Made by a program: the position numbers and the translations under genes. Below are positions 52,349 through 61,869 of a stretch of 64,000 nt of DNA, piece by piece. Position 1 is the first letter of the stretch. Every line of letters begins with the position of its first letter. The DNA is from Marinomonas aquiplantarum (lineage in GTDB: Bacteria > Pseudomonadota > Gammaproteobacteria > Pseudomonadales > Marinomonadaceae), in the NCBI RefSeq assembly GCF_003314975.1, contig NZ_QNRF01000012.1:1-64000 (forward strand), given 5' to 3'. The notes under the pieces were generated by a model. That model had not been told where the DNA came from, made no database searches, and worked only from the letters and a program-made list of their open reading frames with translations.

Positions 52349-53413
52349 ATGACTTGGTTCAAAGTGATACTCGATGATAAACGCGAAGAGATATATCAAG
52401 CCGATTCTGAAGCTGAGCTTGTTTTAGCGCTCATTCCCCATGGAAAATGGCCAAGGGATATTAGGAAATGGCAACCAACCTATCTTAATTACGCCACTTT
52501 ATTAACCTTCTATAAGGAAATTGACAGCGCTCTACGGTCTGGCCTTCAACTCACAGAGGCAATAGAACATCTGGCCTTGGCATCACGTAAAGATTCCCTC
52601 ACCGCCATAAATAAAGCCTTGTTAACCGAACTAAACAAAGGCAAGAGTTTCAATTTCACCCTTTCCAGTTTGTGCCTCAATATTACGGTGCCATATTGTC
52701 AGCTTATTAATGCAAAAGGATCCAGAGAAGACTGCCAGCAAAGTTTAACCACATCGATTTTGCAACTGACCTCTTTGCTGGATTGGTCAACTCGAATTTT
52801 CAAAGCCATTCTGTATCCCTTTTGCATCATTCAAATTGCTTTGATCATGTCAATCCTCAATCATTACTGGCAGCTCGAATCAGACCAAAAAATGATTACC
52901 GCCATGCTACCAATGGGTTCAGTCTATGTTTTAACCAGCCTTGGGCAACTCTATATATTGCTGTCCTTACACAATGGAAACGCCTGTTTCTGGTTAGAAA
53001 AAATCAGCATTACATTTCGTTTAACTAAGATATTTTCTTTGCTATCAACAGCAAGAAGCACAGGAACTACTCTGCAGCAGACCTTGCAAAGAATGCACTT
53101 ATTTTTGAACCACTCAGCAACAATAGACGAGATTCTATTTACTTATTATCAACTCAAGCTTGGTCGAAGTTATGTTGAGAGTTTTCCTGGTCATTGGTTT
53201 CCTGATGAGGCAGCAATTGCCCTTTATTCAGCAGAACAAGATGGGGATTTAGATCGCGCATTATTGATTGCAGCGAAAAGGCACGAAAAAAACTGGCAGA
53301 AAAAGATACATCTTCTTGAAAAACTCATTCCAGCGGTTTGCCTTTTGATAGCTGGCAGCTTTGTCGCCTCAGCACTCGTTAGCATCTATGCTCCCTTGTT
53401 AAATTTATCCTAG
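52349..53413 (+). CDS. PilC/GspF-family inner-membrane platform protein
   Basis: 354 residues, a little short for PilC. Three hydrophobic segments stand out: ILYPFCIIQIALIMSILN, MLPMGSVYVLTSLGQLYIL and LIPAVCLLIAGSFVASALVS. The cytoplasmic part has the FYKEIDSALRSGLQLTEAIEHL start of a T2SSF domain. A second, weaker repeat begins around LLSTARSTGTTLQQTL, and ALYSAEQDGDLDRAL resembles the conserved GE-SG element. It lies between the reduced PilB and PilD, 8 bp after pilB, and should anchor the assembly ATPase. Confidence 0.83.
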   Translation: MTWFKVILDDKREEIYQADSEAELVLALIPHGKWPRDIRKWQPTYLNYATLLTFYKEIDSALRSGLQLTEAIEHLALASRKDSLTAINKALLTELNKGKSFNFTLSSLCLNITVPYCQLINAKGSREDCQQSLTTSILQLTSLLDWSTRIFKAILYPFCIIQIALIMSILNHYWQLESDQKMITAMLPMGSVYVLTSLGQLYILLSLHNGNACFWLEKISITFRLTKIFSLLSTARSTGTTLQQTLQRMHLFLNHSATIDEILFTYYQLKLGRSYVESFPGHWFPDEAAIALYSAEQDGDLDRALLIAAKRHEKNWQKKIHLLEKLIPAVCLLIAGSFVASALVSIYAPLLNLS

Positions 53414-53422
53414 AGGAACGCC

Positions 53423-54214
53423 ATGGACAGCATTCACTATGCTTTATATCTCATCTTTGTTCTAAGTCTAGGGAGTTTTTCTGGTGCATACGGTTATCGT
53501 TGGCCCAAGCAACAAGCGTTAAATTGGCAAAAAGAAGCTAGACTCATACTAGATCTCCCTCCTAAAACCACCGATAGCCATAGCTTATCCAATTACTCTC
53601 ACTGCCCTTCATGCCAGCACCAACTTTCTGTCTGGGATCTCATCCCTATCGTAAGTTTTGTCTTGCTTCAACGACGCTGCCGCTATTGCCAGCAAAGAAT
53701 TTCAGCCCGCTATACAATCATTGAAGTAACACATTTGATCACATGTGCTGCACTGCCGTTTTACATTCATGATATGCATACTTTAATCCTGAACTGCTTG
53801 CTCATTAGCGCCTTAATTACTGCTTCCTTTATAGATTTTGAGCATTATCTATTACCAGACGAGTGTCTCTTAGTCGCAATTATTTGCGCTTTGTTAGCAC
53901 AGCTTCACTCAGCCCAACTGTCTAATCATGTGCTGGGGGCCATGATTGGTTTCTTAACAATATATTGTCTTAAAACACTATATTACAGGGTCCGAAAACA
54001 AACTGGCATTGGTCTTGGGGACGCAAAATTAATGGCCGTTTTAGGGGCATGGCTTGGAATTTTGCACCTTTCTGACATTCTAGTTTGTGCATGTATACTC
54101 GGAATCTTATACACTGTCTCTATTAAGGGGCATGAAGTAAAATTCATTGCTTTTGGTCCTTTTTTAACATTTTCGAGTATTTTCTTATTTTACGTAAAAA
54201 TATTATGGCAGTAG
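53423..54214 (+). CDS. pilD: prepilin peptidase/N-methyltransferase
   Basis: Inner-membrane aspartyl protease that cleaves prepilin leaders and methylates the new N terminus. 263 residues. The cytoplasmic zinc-binding pairs are HCPSCQHQLS and RRCRYCQQRIS. The catalytic Asp residues are in SFIDFEHYLLPD and GIGLGDAKLMAVLGAWLG. About seven membrane segments. The overlap of 10 bp with coaE is the common pilD-coaE-yacG order. Confidence 0.92.
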   Translation: MDSIHYALYLIFVLSLGSFSGAYGYRWPKQQALNWQKEARLILDLPPKTTDSHSLSNYSHCPSCQHQLSVWDLIPIVSFVLLQRRCRYCQQRISARYTIIEVTHLITCAALPFYIHDMHTLILNCLLISALITASFIDFEHYLLPDECLLVAIICALLAQLHSAQLSNHVLGAMIGFLTIYCLKTLYYRVRKQTGIGLGDAKLMAVLGAWLGILHLSDILVCACILGILYTVSIKGHEVKFIAFGPFLTFSSIFLFYVKILWQ

Positions 54215-54807
54215 TCCCTATTATTGGTTTAGCCGGCGGCATTGGTTCTGGAAAAAGCACCATTGCCGCCCTATTTAATCAACTTGGTATTGAAAGCATT
54301 GATGCTGATGATGTCGCCCGACAAGTCGTTGAGCTTGGCACCCCAGCACTCAACAAAATCCATCAGAGATTTGGTGATGCGATTCTTCTTACAGATGGTA
54401 CGCTTAACCGTCGTGCCTTACGTCATATCATTTTCAGTCAACCAGAAGAAAAGGCTTGGTTAGAAAGTGTTACCCATCCGGCTATTAGAGAGTCATTAGA
54501 CACCGCCTTAAAAAAAGCAACTTCAGCTTATGTTTTGCTGGTTCACCCTTTATTGTTTGAAACTCAGCAAAACAAAATGTGCCGCTATGTTGTAGCAATT
54601 GATACTCCAAAAGAGATTCAAATCCAAAGAGTCATGAGTCGTGATCGAATTGATGAAGAAACCACCCTTAATATTATCAATTCTCAATTAAGCAATCAGG
54701 ATAGGCTCGATAAAGCAGATTTAGTCCTTGAAAATGCTGGAAATATTAATGAGATGAATGATAAAGTTTTAAAGATGCATGAAACCATTTTAAGGTTGAT
54801 CAAATGA
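54205..54807 (+). CDS. coaE: dephospho-CoA kinase
   Basis: Last step of coenzyme A synthesis. 200 residues: P-loop [44 protein letters not shown], and [16 protein letters not shown] as the lid region. It overlaps pilD at the 5' end and yacG at the 3' end (4 bp). Confidence 0.95.
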   Translation: MAVVPIIGLAGGIGSGKSTIAALFNQLGIESIDADDVARQVVELGTPALNKIHQRFGDAILLTDGTLNRRALRHIIFSQPEEKAWLESVTHPAIRESLDTALKKATSAYVLLVHPLLFETQQNKMCRYVVAIDTPKEIQIQRVMSRDRIDEETTLNIINSQLSNQDRLDKADLVLENAGNINEMNDKVLKMHETILRLIK

Positions 54808-55022
54808 TAGAGAACAAAAGTCTTGTTGCTTGTCCAACCTGCCAAACAAAATCCGCATGGTCAATTGATAATCCAGATCGACCTTTTTGCAGTGCTCGCT
54901 GTAAATTAATTGATCTTGGTGAGTGGGCTAATGAGTCCTATGCCATACCTCAGCAAACGTCTGAGGAAGATGAAATTTTCTCCGAAGACTTAGCAGCAAA
55001 CCCTAATAAGTCTTTTTTATGA
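54804..55022 (+). CDS. yacG: DNA gyrase inhibitor YacG
   Basis: Small zinc protein that binds GyrB and inhibits gyrase in E. coli. 72 residues with the zinc site [10 protein letters not shown] and [22 protein letters not shown], the family core. An acidic tail follows. Start overlaps the coaE stop. Confidence 0.92.
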   Translation: MIENKSLVACPTCQTKSAWSIDNPDRPFCSARCKLIDLGEWANESYAIPQQTSEEDEIFSEDLAANPNKSFL

Positions 55023-55048
55023 TGTTTAGAGTGGGAATATAATATTTT

Positions 55049-56260
55049 ATGGCTCAGCAAGATTTTTCTAATAAAAAAGCACTTTTGATTGAAGATATGG
55101 CTGAAGCTCGAATCATGCAGCGCAAAATGCTGACCGATTTTGGTTTCACTTCAATCGATATAGCCATGAAAGCTGAAACCGCCATTGAATTGCTTCGTAG
55201 CAAATCATTTGATGTCATTCTATCGGATTACAATTTGGGGAAAGGTAAAGACGGCCAACAGTTGCTCGAAGAAGTTCGTCACTCCGCACTGATCCCTAAC
55301 ACCGCAACCTACTTAATGGTTACGGCGGAAACGTCAATTGAGATGGTCATGGGCGCCATTGAATATCAACCAGATGGTTATGTCACAAAGCCTTTTTCTC
55401 AGGCTATGCTTCAGCGCCGACTCAATAAGCTTCTAGAGACCAAAGAAAGACTATATAAAGTCAACCTAGCGCTGGATAACAAAGAGTACGAAACAGCCAT
55501 AAGCGAAGCAAAAATCGTGATGGACAAGTACCCTTCTCTTGAAGGCAAATGCGAACGCATTATGGGTGATTGTTTTTTAGAATTGAAAGAATATAAAAAA
55601 GCACTCGCTCTGTTTAACAAAACCATCAAAAGCCGCAAAATGCCTTGGGCTTTATTTGGCAAAGCCAAATCCTATTACTTGATGGATGAACTGGATAAAG
55701 CAGAAAAGTTGTTAAACCAACTAATGTTAGACAATCGTTTCTTTGTTAATGCTTATGATTGGCTGGCCAAAGTGTTATTGAAACAAGACAAAGTGGCTGA
55801 AGCACAATCAACGCTAATCGCTGCCATTACTAAGTCACCTAAAAACATCCTGCGTCAAATGGAGCTGGGACGAATCAGTTTACTCCTTGGTGACAGTATC
55901 ACAGCAGAAATGGCGTATCGTAAAGCCGTCTTTCTCGCTAAACATTCTTGCTATAATACCTCTGAAGTATACTTAAAACATTTGGAGTCATTGGCCAGAA
56001 TCGCTGACAGTGGCCCATTGATTCCACGCCAAAAAGACAACTTTGACAGTACTTTGAAGAAAATTCATGATGGTTTTTTTGATGAGCCAGACTCAAGAGC
56101 AAAAGCTTATGAGTATGAAATGGACATTTGCATCGCGGACAACGAAATTTCAACCGCAAAGCAAATATTTGAGGTTTGGCTTAGCGATGTAGGCTCGGCC
56201 GCGGCTACTGCGCCTAGCAAACAACAAACTGATCGTTATTCAAGTGCATTCGGAAGCTAA
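55049..56260 (+). CDS. response regulator with REC and TPR-like domains
   Basis: 403 residues. Receiver domain at 10-125: acidic pair Glu15/Asp16 (LLIEDMAEA), phospho-acceptor Asp60 (VILSDYNLG), Thr92 (LMVTAE) and Lys114 (YVTKPFS). The rest is helical with tetratricopeptide-like repeats (YETAISEAKIVMDKYPSLEG, YKKALALFNKTIKSRKMPWA, LDKAEKLLNQLMLDNRFFVN, KVAEAQSTLIAAI), suggesting protein-protein interaction output instead of DNA binding. The kinase-like gene 5 bp downstream is its likely partner. The pathway it controls is unknown. Confidence 0.87.
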   Translation: MAQQDFSNKKALLIEDMAEARIMQRKMLTDFGFTSIDIAMKAETAIELLRSKSFDVILSDYNLGKGKDGQQLLEEVRHSALIPNTATYLMVTAETSIEMVMGAIEYQPDGYVTKPFSQAMLQRRLNKLLETKERLYKVNLALDNKEYETAISEAKIVMDKYPSLEGKCERIMGDCFLELKEYKKALALFNKTIKSRKMPWALFGKAKSYYLMDELDKAEKLLNQLMLDNRFFVNAYDWLAKVLLKQDKVAEAQSTLIAAITKSPKNILRQMELGRISLLLGDSITAEMAYRKAVFLAKHSCYNTSEVYLKHLESLARIADSGPLIPRQKDNFDSTLKKIHDGFFDEPDSRAKAYEYEMDICIADNEISTAKQIFEVWLSDVGSAAATAPSKQQTDRYSSAFGS

Positions 56261-56265
56261 CCAAG

Positions 56266-56928
56266 ATGGAAAAAGTTAATATAAGCACCATTTTAGCCAG
56301 CGCTATTCATGAGAGTAAAAATCAAGTAGGCACTCTGCTCTATCAACTGCAGACTGTCAAAGAAAGCTTAGGTATTGAGGCCCCTCAAAACCGCAAAATC
56401 ATTCAAATTGAAGAGTCTTTAAAAAAACTTAATGACGAATGGGTTGAATACCTATATTTGTATCGGTTAGCTTCGGATGGCTATGAGCTGCATCCTGATA
56501 CCTTCTTAATGGAAGAGTTTTTAGATGACCAGGTGTTTGCTTTATCGCCCTCCGCTATCGCAAAAGATCTGCAATTAGACTTTGAGTGTGACGCAAAACT
56601 GACGGGGTGTTTTGACGAACGTCTCATGACTGCTGTTGTCAGTACTGCTGTTTACAACGCCTTTCGCTATGCAAAAAGTAAGATCGTATTAACCGCTTTT
56701 CGAGATGAAACTTTTTTGATTATCAATGTCGAAGATGATGGCCCTGGCTTTGTTAATGATGAAGAGCATCACGATGCTTTATTAGATGACAATACAGGAC
56801 TAGGCTTATATTTCGCAGAGCTCTCGGCGAATGCCCATACTTACGGTGAAACCTGCGGATACATTAAAAAATCGGCTTCCCGCTTCGGTGGCGCTTGTCT
56901 GTCTGTGTACTTACCACAAACCCCATAA
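56266..56928 (+). CDS. soluble minimal histidine kinase
   Basis: 220 residues without membrane segment or sensor domain. An H-box-like helix is at the start (SAIHESKNQVGTLLYQLQ, phospho-accepting His15). It is followed by a HATPase_c domain: N box in TAVYNAFRYAKSKIVLTA, G1 EDDGPGFV and G2 NTGLGLYFAELSA. It lies 5 bp after the REC-TPR gene and is most likely its cognate kinase, receiving its signal through protein contact. It could also act mainly as a phosphatase. Confidence 0.83.
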   Translation: MEKVNISTILASAIHESKNQVGTLLYQLQTVKESLGIEAPQNRKIIQIEESLKKLNDEWVEYLYLYRLASDGYELHPDTFLMEEFLDDQVFALSPSAIAKDLQLDFECDAKLTGCFDERLMTAVVSTAVYNAFRYAKSKIVLTAFRDETFLIINVEDDGPGFVNDEEHHDALLDDNTGLGLYFAELSANAHTYGETCGYIKKSASRFGGACLSVYLPQTP

Positions 56929-56947
56929 CCTCAACATGAAGAACGCA

Positions 56948-57565
56948 TTAAGCTTTCTTCAAATGTTCCGTTAAACGCTCCCCAGCAGATACAATATGCT
57001 TTTTAAGCAACTGCACCGCCGCCACTTTATCGTGACATGTGATTAATTCCAACCACTCGCTATGCTCTTGTTGACTGTGATTATGATAACCTAATGGTCC
57101 AAACTGAAAGCCAAGGTAACGACTTGCTTGAATATTTAACACCTCAATACTTCTCATTAAAGTTGGACGATCACAAGCTCGGTAAATAGCATAATGAAAA
57201 CGCCAGTTTAAGTTGCCGCGCTCTAATAAAGTTAAGTCTCTCACCTCTAGCTTCCTGAGATACGAGTATGCTTCACCCAAATGAGTTGACCTAATGTGCT
57301 CAAAAGCAAACTCTAGTGCTAAAGTTTCTAGCTTTGCACGCATCAAAGCTAGATCTTCCGCTTCTTTCCAATTTAGCTTTGGAATCATCACTCCCGCTTT
57401 GCCATGAGGTACTAGCCAAGCCTCTGCTTTTAAAGCTTGTAACGCATCGCGAACAGGAATTCGGCTAACCTCATAGCGTGTCGATAGAACCGTTTGCCTT
57501 AAGGCCACGCCCATCGGTAATCGATTATTTAAAATATCTTCTTTTATTCTATTTATTAATTCCAT
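56948..57565 (-). CDS. GntR-family regulator (FCD type)
   Basis: 205 residues: N-terminal winged helix (MELINRIKEDILNNRLPMGV, then LSTRYEVSRIPVRDALQALK) and an all-helical FCD effector domain (LALMRAKLETLALEFA, RFHYAIYRACDRPTLM, SEWLELITCHDKVAAVQLLKKH). Its ATG directly abuts the stop codon of the BenE-type transporter gene, so both are one operon. It is likely to repress the 28-bp palindromic operator upstream of that transporter. FCD domains usually bind organic-acid or amino-acid effectors; the ligand is unknown. Confidence 0.9.
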   Translation of the reverse strand: MELINRIKEDILNNRLPMGVALRQTVLSTRYEVSRIPVRDALQALKAEAWLVPHGKAGVMIPKLNWKEAEDLALMRAKLETLALEFAFEHIRSTHLGEAYSYLRKLEVRDLTLLERGNLNWRFHYAIYRACDRPTLMRSIEVLNIQASRYLGFQFGPLGYHNHSQQEHSEWLELITCHDKVAAVQLLKKHIVSAGERLTEHLKKA

Positions 57566-58753
57566 TTAGCGCGTCCTAGACCATTTTAGCTTGCTGACCA
57601 GTAAGCAAATGACACCAAACAGAATCCCCCAAAACGCCGACGCGATACCAGCAAACGAGACACCCGAGACAGTGACAAGAAATGTCACCAACGCCGCTTC
57701 TCGAGTACTGTCTTCAAGCATCGCAGTTTTAAGGTTCATCCCGATCGTTCCCAATAAAGCAATTCCAGCAAGTGCCGCCACCATACTCGCAGGGAAAACC
57801 GCAAACAAAGCCACAACGGACACACCTGCAAAGCCAGCGAATAAGTAAAATACACCTGCTGATAACCCTGCAATATAACGCTTTTTAGGGTCTCTGTGAC
57901 ACTCATTGCCAGAACAAATCGCTGCAGTTATTGCCGCAAGATTAAAAGCAAAACCACCCGCTGGCGCCAATACGACAGAGGCCAAACCTGTCCAACTAAT
58001 CAAAGGTGACACAGGCGTTTTATAACCACTGCCTCGCATTACCGCAACACCAGGAATATTTTGCGATGTCATAGTCACAATAAATAAAGGAATCCCCACC
58101 CCTATTAGAGCGCTTAAGTTCCATTCAGGATGCACCCAGACCAAGTGACCAAATTGCACTGGAATCATTGAAAAAATAGCTTGTTCAGCGCGGCCAAGCA
58201 CACACACAACACCAGCCATTAGAACCAATAAAATAGCATATCGGGGTAAAAAGACTTTGGCGAATAAATACACCAACAACATGGTCGCAACCATAAAGGC
58301 GTCTTCTGTCATGGATGTAAAGATGGACAAGCCAAATTGAAACAAAACGCCTGCCAACATAGCGCAAGCAATAGGCAGTGGCACCCAATTCATTAACCGG
58401 TCGAATAAGCCAGACATGCCAACTAAACAGGCTAGGAGCCCAGCAAACATAAAGACACCAATTGCTTCTGGGTAACTAACATTCACTAGACTGGTTGCTA
58501 ACAATGCCGCTCCTGGTGTTGACCATGCCGTAATTACGGGGGCTTTATACCACAAAGATAAAAAGAAACAGGTGGCTCCCATTCCAATTCCAAGCACCAT
58601 AATCCACGAAACAATGATGTGCTCACTTGCTCCAGCAGCTTGTGCCGCTTGGAAAACAATCGCGACAGAGCTTGCAAAGCCAATTAATACAGCGACAAAT
58701 CCAGCCACAACCGCACTTAGACTCAAATCATTTAAAATTGATCGCACATCCAT
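57566..58753 (-). CDS. BenE-family transporter
   Basis: 395 residues, about 12 membrane segments, of the benzoate:H+ symporter (BenE) family. Seen: GFVAVLIGFASSVAIVFQAA, ISWIMVLGIGMGATCFFLSL, AWSTPGAALLATS and APAGGFAFNLAAITAAICSG, with CHRDPKKRY in a loop. The family is broad; marine members near GntR regulators need not carry benzoate, and no aromatic degradation gene lies nearby. First gene of the benE-gntR operon behind the palindromic operator. Confidence 0.85.
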   Translation of the reverse strand: MDVRSILNDLSLSAVVAGFVAVLIGFASSVAIVFQAAQAAGASEHIIVSWIMVLGIGMGATCFFLSLWYKAPVITAWSTPGAALLATSLVNVSYPEAIGVFMFAGLLACLVGMSGLFDRLMNWVPLPIACAMLAGVLFQFGLSIFTSMTEDAFMVATMLLVYLFAKVFLPRYAILLVLMAGVVCVLGRAEQAIFSMIPVQFGHLVWVHPEWNLSALIGVGIPLFIVTMTSQNIPGVAVMRGSGYKTPVSPLISWTGLASVVLAPAGGFAFNLAAITAAICSGNECHRDPKKRYIAGLSAGVFYLFAGFAGVSVVALFAVFPASMVAALAGIALLGTIGMNLKTAMLEDSTREAALVTFLVTVSGVSFAGIASAFWGILFGVICLLVSKLKWSRTR

Positions 58754-58793
58754 TACCCAAATAAAAACTTAGGTCATTACTATACGAAGAAAA

Positions 58794-58821
58794 ACATTAA
58801 AAATGTATACATTTTTAATGT
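58794..58821. promoter_or_regulatory. 28-bp perfect palindrome, GntR operator
   Basis: The sequence from 58794 to 58821 equals its own reverse complement, with core ATGTATACAT (58803-58812), the shape of FCD-type GntR sites (TNGTATACNA). It is 41 bp upstream of the BenE-type gene's start codon, in an AT-rich promoter region. Binding by the GntR protein encoded in the operon is inference. Confidence 0.8.
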
Positions 58822-58895
58822 AAATCCAAAAAAACTGCACCGATTCACATCAGTACAGCTCCCTTAAACTTCATTCAATATCGAAAAAGTCTGGA

Positions 58896-59669
58896 TCAAT
58901 TCAAGTAAGCATTTAAAAATGCTTTAGTCCGTTCTTCTTTGGGTGAGGTGAAAATATCCTCTGGCGCACCTTCTTCAACAATGCGCCCCTGATCAAAAAA
59001 GCACACTCGATCACTCACTTCACGTGCAAAATACATTTCATGAGTCACTAATAACATGGTAAAACGCTGCTCTTTGGCAAGATTACGAATCACATCAAGT
59101 ACTTCGTCAACTAACTCAGGGTCTAAAGCAGACGTAATCTCATCTAGCAACAAAATGGAAGGACGCATTGCTAGCGCTCGCGCAATACCGACTCGCTGCT
59201 TTTGTCCACCAGAGAGGTCATTTGGATAACTGTCTGCTTTGTCAGCAAGACCAACTAATTCAAGCAGATCTTCAGCATTTTTTTCAGCCTCAGAACGAGA
59301 AAGCCCCTTCACTCGCATTGGCGCTTCAGTAATATTGCGCTTCACTGTCATATGTGGAAACAGATTAAAATGCTGAAACACCATACCTAAGTGATCCCTC
59401 ATTTTGTGTAAATGCTTATTTGAAGCAGGTACATAACTCCCATTCCACGGCATATGCCAAAGAGATTCACCATTTACATTAATATAACCGCCATCAATAC
59501 CCTCTAATGTCATCAGTATTCGTAACAAGGTACTTTTACCCGAACCACTGGGACCAATAATAGAGACAATTTCATTTTCTTTAACCGAGAAATTGAAGTC
59601 ATTAAATATACTGGTATCACCAAATCGCTTTGATACATTTTTAAATTCAATTATAGGATGACTACTCAT
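58896..59669 (-). CDS. ehuA: amino-acid ABC transporter ATP-binding protein, EhuA-type
   Basis: ATPase of a polar amino-acid/ectoine uptake system. 257 residues: Walker [13 protein letters not shown]-loop [14 protein letters not shown], signature [15 protein letters not shown], Walker [17 protein letters not shown] and H-loop [15 protein letters not shown]. Its start overlaps the permease stop by 4 bp; last gene of the operon ehuB-ehuC-ehuD-ehuA. The Ehu assignment comes from the binding protein. Confidence 0.9.
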   Translation of the reverse strand: MSSHPIIEFKNVSKRFGDTSIFNDFNFSVKENEIVSIIGPSGSGKSTLLRILMTLEGIDGGYINVNGESLWHMPWNGSYVPASNKHLHKMRDHLGMVFQHFNLFPHMTVKRNITEAPMRVKGLSRSEAEKNAEDLLELVGLADKADSYPNDLSGGQKQRVGIARALAMRPSILLLDEITSALDPELVDEVLDVIRNLAKEQRFTMLLVTHEMYFAREVSDRVCFFDQGRIVEEGAPEDIFTSPKEERTKAFLNAYLN

Positions 59670-60343
59670 TTCAGACTAATTCCTTCTTTCGGAAAGCGAT
59701 TCTCAATCATGTGAATGCCGTATGCGGCCATGATGCTAAACATCAAATATAAAATTCCCACCAAAGTGAATGGTTCAAGATATCGAAAATTTTCAGAACC
59801 AATGATTTTGGCAATTTGCAGCATCTCCAATAACGTAATAGCAGACAACTGCGGTGTTTCTTTAAACATGGCGATAATATAATTTCCCGTGGCAGGGATC
59901 ATCGGACGAATCGCCTGAGGTAAGATGACATCTCGATACGTATCAAACATGGAAAGATTCAATGCCCTTGACGCTTCCCACTGCCCTTTTTCTACCCCAT
60001 CAATACCGCTACGGAACACTTCTGAAAGATAAGCGCCATAATGCAGACCTAGGGCTAAAACACCTGTCAATAAAGGTGACATGCTAATACCAAACTCTGG
60101 CATAACGTAGTACAGGAAAAAAATTTGCACCAGCAAAGGAGTACTGCGGATAAATTCGACAAGCCAATAGATTAAACTACGTAGACTACGGTGCCGACTG
60201 CGTCTTATTAAGGCAAAAGCCAACCCCACAAAAACGGCCAAACAACTTCCTAGCAAAGTCGCCAATAAAGTAACTTTTGCCGCCGACAAGATCATTGGCA
60301 ACACTTCCCAAGTGAATGCCCAACTCCAAGTTAACCCAACCAT
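59666..60343 (-). CDS. ehuD: ABC permease, EhuD-type
   Basis: Inner-membrane permease with the His/Glu/Gln/Arg/opine family features: about five membrane helices and the EAA loop [44 protein letters not shown] is a family signature. 225 residues. It pairs with the next permease and overlaps it by one base. Confidence 0.9.
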   Translation of the reverse strand: MVGLTWSWAFTWEVLPMILSAAKVTLLATLLGSCLAVFVGLAFALIRRSRHRSLRSLIYWLVEFIRSTPLLVQIFFLYYVMPEFGISMSPLLTGVLALGLHYGAYLSEVFRSGIDGVEKGQWEASRALNLSMFDTYRDVILPQAIRPMIPATGNYIIAMFKETPQLSAITLLEMLQIAKIIGSENFRYLEPFTLVGILYLMFSIMAAYGIHMIENRFPKEGISLK

Positions 60344-61002
60344 TATTTCACCCCTCCACGTCCAAGGCCTTTACTTAAGCGCTTTTCGAGGTAGCGAAAA
60401 CACAAGGCTAAACACTGTGCAATAACAAAATAAAGCAATAGGACCACGCCAAAAATTTCACCGACTTGTAGCGTCATATCCGCGAGTGATTTTGCCTTAA
60501 AAGTAAGATCCGCAATGGTAATTAACGACACTAAAGACGTAGCCTTAACCAGTTCAATCGCTAGGTTGCCAAATGGTGGGATCATGCCAACTAAGGCCTG
60601 AGGTAAAATAATGCGTCTTAAGCTTTGTGAAGGTGTGAAATTTAAGGCGACAGAAGCTTCAAACTGACCTTTTGGAACAGAAGAAATAGCTCCACGAACA
60701 ACCTCAGTTCCATAAGCACCAATATTTAACCCTAGAGCAATAACACCTGCTGTCATAGCATCTATAGAAAGGCCAAATAAAGGTAGAACAAAGTAAATCC
60801 AATACAATTGGATTAATGCCGATGTACCACGAAAAAATTCAATATAAACAACCGCTAGCTGTTTTAAAGGAAAGCCACCATATAAACGCATCAACCCGAA
60901 GATAAAGGCCATGGCTGCGGCCAAAGGCAGAGCCATTGCAACGATTTTAATCGTTACAACAGCGCCTTGGAGTAACACGGAGACTATTTCTCCAAATTCC
61001 AT
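60343..61002 (-). CDS. ehuC: ABC permease, EhuC-type
   Basis: 219 residues, second permease subunit. EFFRGTSALIQLYWIYFVLP and the EAA loop FEASVALNFTPSQSLRRIIL are visible, with about five helices. It lies 18 bp after the binding-protein gene. Heterodimeric permease with EhuD. Confidence 0.9.
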   Translation of the reverse strand: MEFGEIVSVLLQGAVVTIKIVAMALPLAAAMAFIFGLMRLYGGFPLKQLAVVYIEFFRGTSALIQLYWIYFVLPLFGLSIDAMTAGVIALGLNIGAYGTEVVRGAISSVPKGQFEASVALNFTPSQSLRRIILPQALVGMIPPFGNLAIELVKATSLVSLITIADLTFKAKSLADMTLQVGEIFGVVLLLYFVIAQCLALCFRYLEKRLSKGLGRGGVK

Positions 61003-61020
61003 TCTGTTTACTCCCTGGAG

Positions 61021-61869
61021 TTACTGACAAAGCTTCTCGGCAGTCATACCTTTAGCCAAAGTATGTTGACCAAAGCCATACGGCTCAACCATAGCTAGAT
61101 GTTCTTCTGAACCAAGAAAGTCAGCCAGTTTGTCATTGAACGCATCACGCAGAGACTCATCACCAGGGCGGAAGCCGAACGCACCATAGCCTTTAACTGA
61201 TTCACCATTAATAATTAAATCGTCAAAAGGCTGTGCTAATTCTACTTTGCTATCTTTGGAGGCAAGGTTTGCCATGGTTAAACTGGTACCAGCCAAAGCA
61301 TCAATTCGACCAGCCTTTAAAGCTGCAACACCTGATGGATAGTCAGGCAAAGTCACTATCTTATTCATCGCAATTCCAAAGTCACGTGCGTAGCCATACT
61401 CAACCGCCCCAGACATAACACCCATTTTCACATCTTTGGATTTAATATCGCCATAGCCATTTAACTGCTCTGGATTGCCATTTTTAACTAAAAAGCCTTC
61501 ACCAATACTGTAAGTGGGATTGGAAAAGAGTATTTGCATGCAACGCTTTGGAGTCACATACATGCCTGCCGCAATGACATCAAACCGACCTGCTCTCAGG
61601 CCAGGAATCAAGGCACCAAACTCAGTTACCACCACATCAACATCTTTAACACCCAACTCTTCCAGCACATGAACCGCGATCACAGGTGCTTCACCAGCTG
61701 GTTCGCCATCAGATGTGGTGTAACCATAAGGGACTTCATTCGCCACACCTATGGTCACTTTACCGTCTTGCTTAATGTCATCTAAGGTATCCGCTTGAAC
61801 CGATACAGATAAAACAGAGAAACAAAATATAATTAGAGATATAACTTTATTCTTTATAGAAAAATACAT
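61021..61869 (-). CDS. ehuB: ectoine/hydroxyectoine-binding protein, EhuB-type
   Basis: Periplasmic binding protein of the ABC transporter. The start at ATG 61869 (MYFSIKNKVISLIIFCF) has GAGG at good spacing and gives a clean signal peptide (ending SVSVQA) in 282 residues; a TTG 18 codons upstream is less likely. The mature part shows EhuB family blocks: VTIGVANEVPYGYTTSDGEP, TEFGALIPGLRAGRFDVIAA, GMYVTPKRCMQILFSNPTY and GEGFLVKNGNPEQL. Uptake of compatible solutes is thus the best guess, fitting a marine habitat, though other polar amino acids are possible and no ectoine catabolic gene is adjacent. Confidence 0.85.
   Translation of the reverse strand: MYFSIKNKVISLIIFCFSVLSVSVQADTLDDIKQDGKVTIGVANEVPYGYTTSDGEPAGEAPVIAVHVLEELGVKDVDVVVTEFGALIPGLRAGRFDVIAAGMYVTPKRCMQILFSNPTYSIGEGFLVKNGNPEQLNGYGDIKSKDVKMGVMSGAVEYGYARDFGIAMNKIVTLPDYPSGVAALKAGRIDALAGTSLTMANLASKDSKVELAQPFDDLIINGESVKGYGAFGFRPGDESLRDAFNDKLADFLGSEEHLAMVEPYGFGQHTLAKGMTAEKLCQ

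Noticed and set aside
50968..54214. Type II secretion pseudopilin cluster
   Set aside because: Gene order pilin-ATPase-platform-peptidase-coaE-yacG is that of the type IV pilus locus, and no gsp genes are present.
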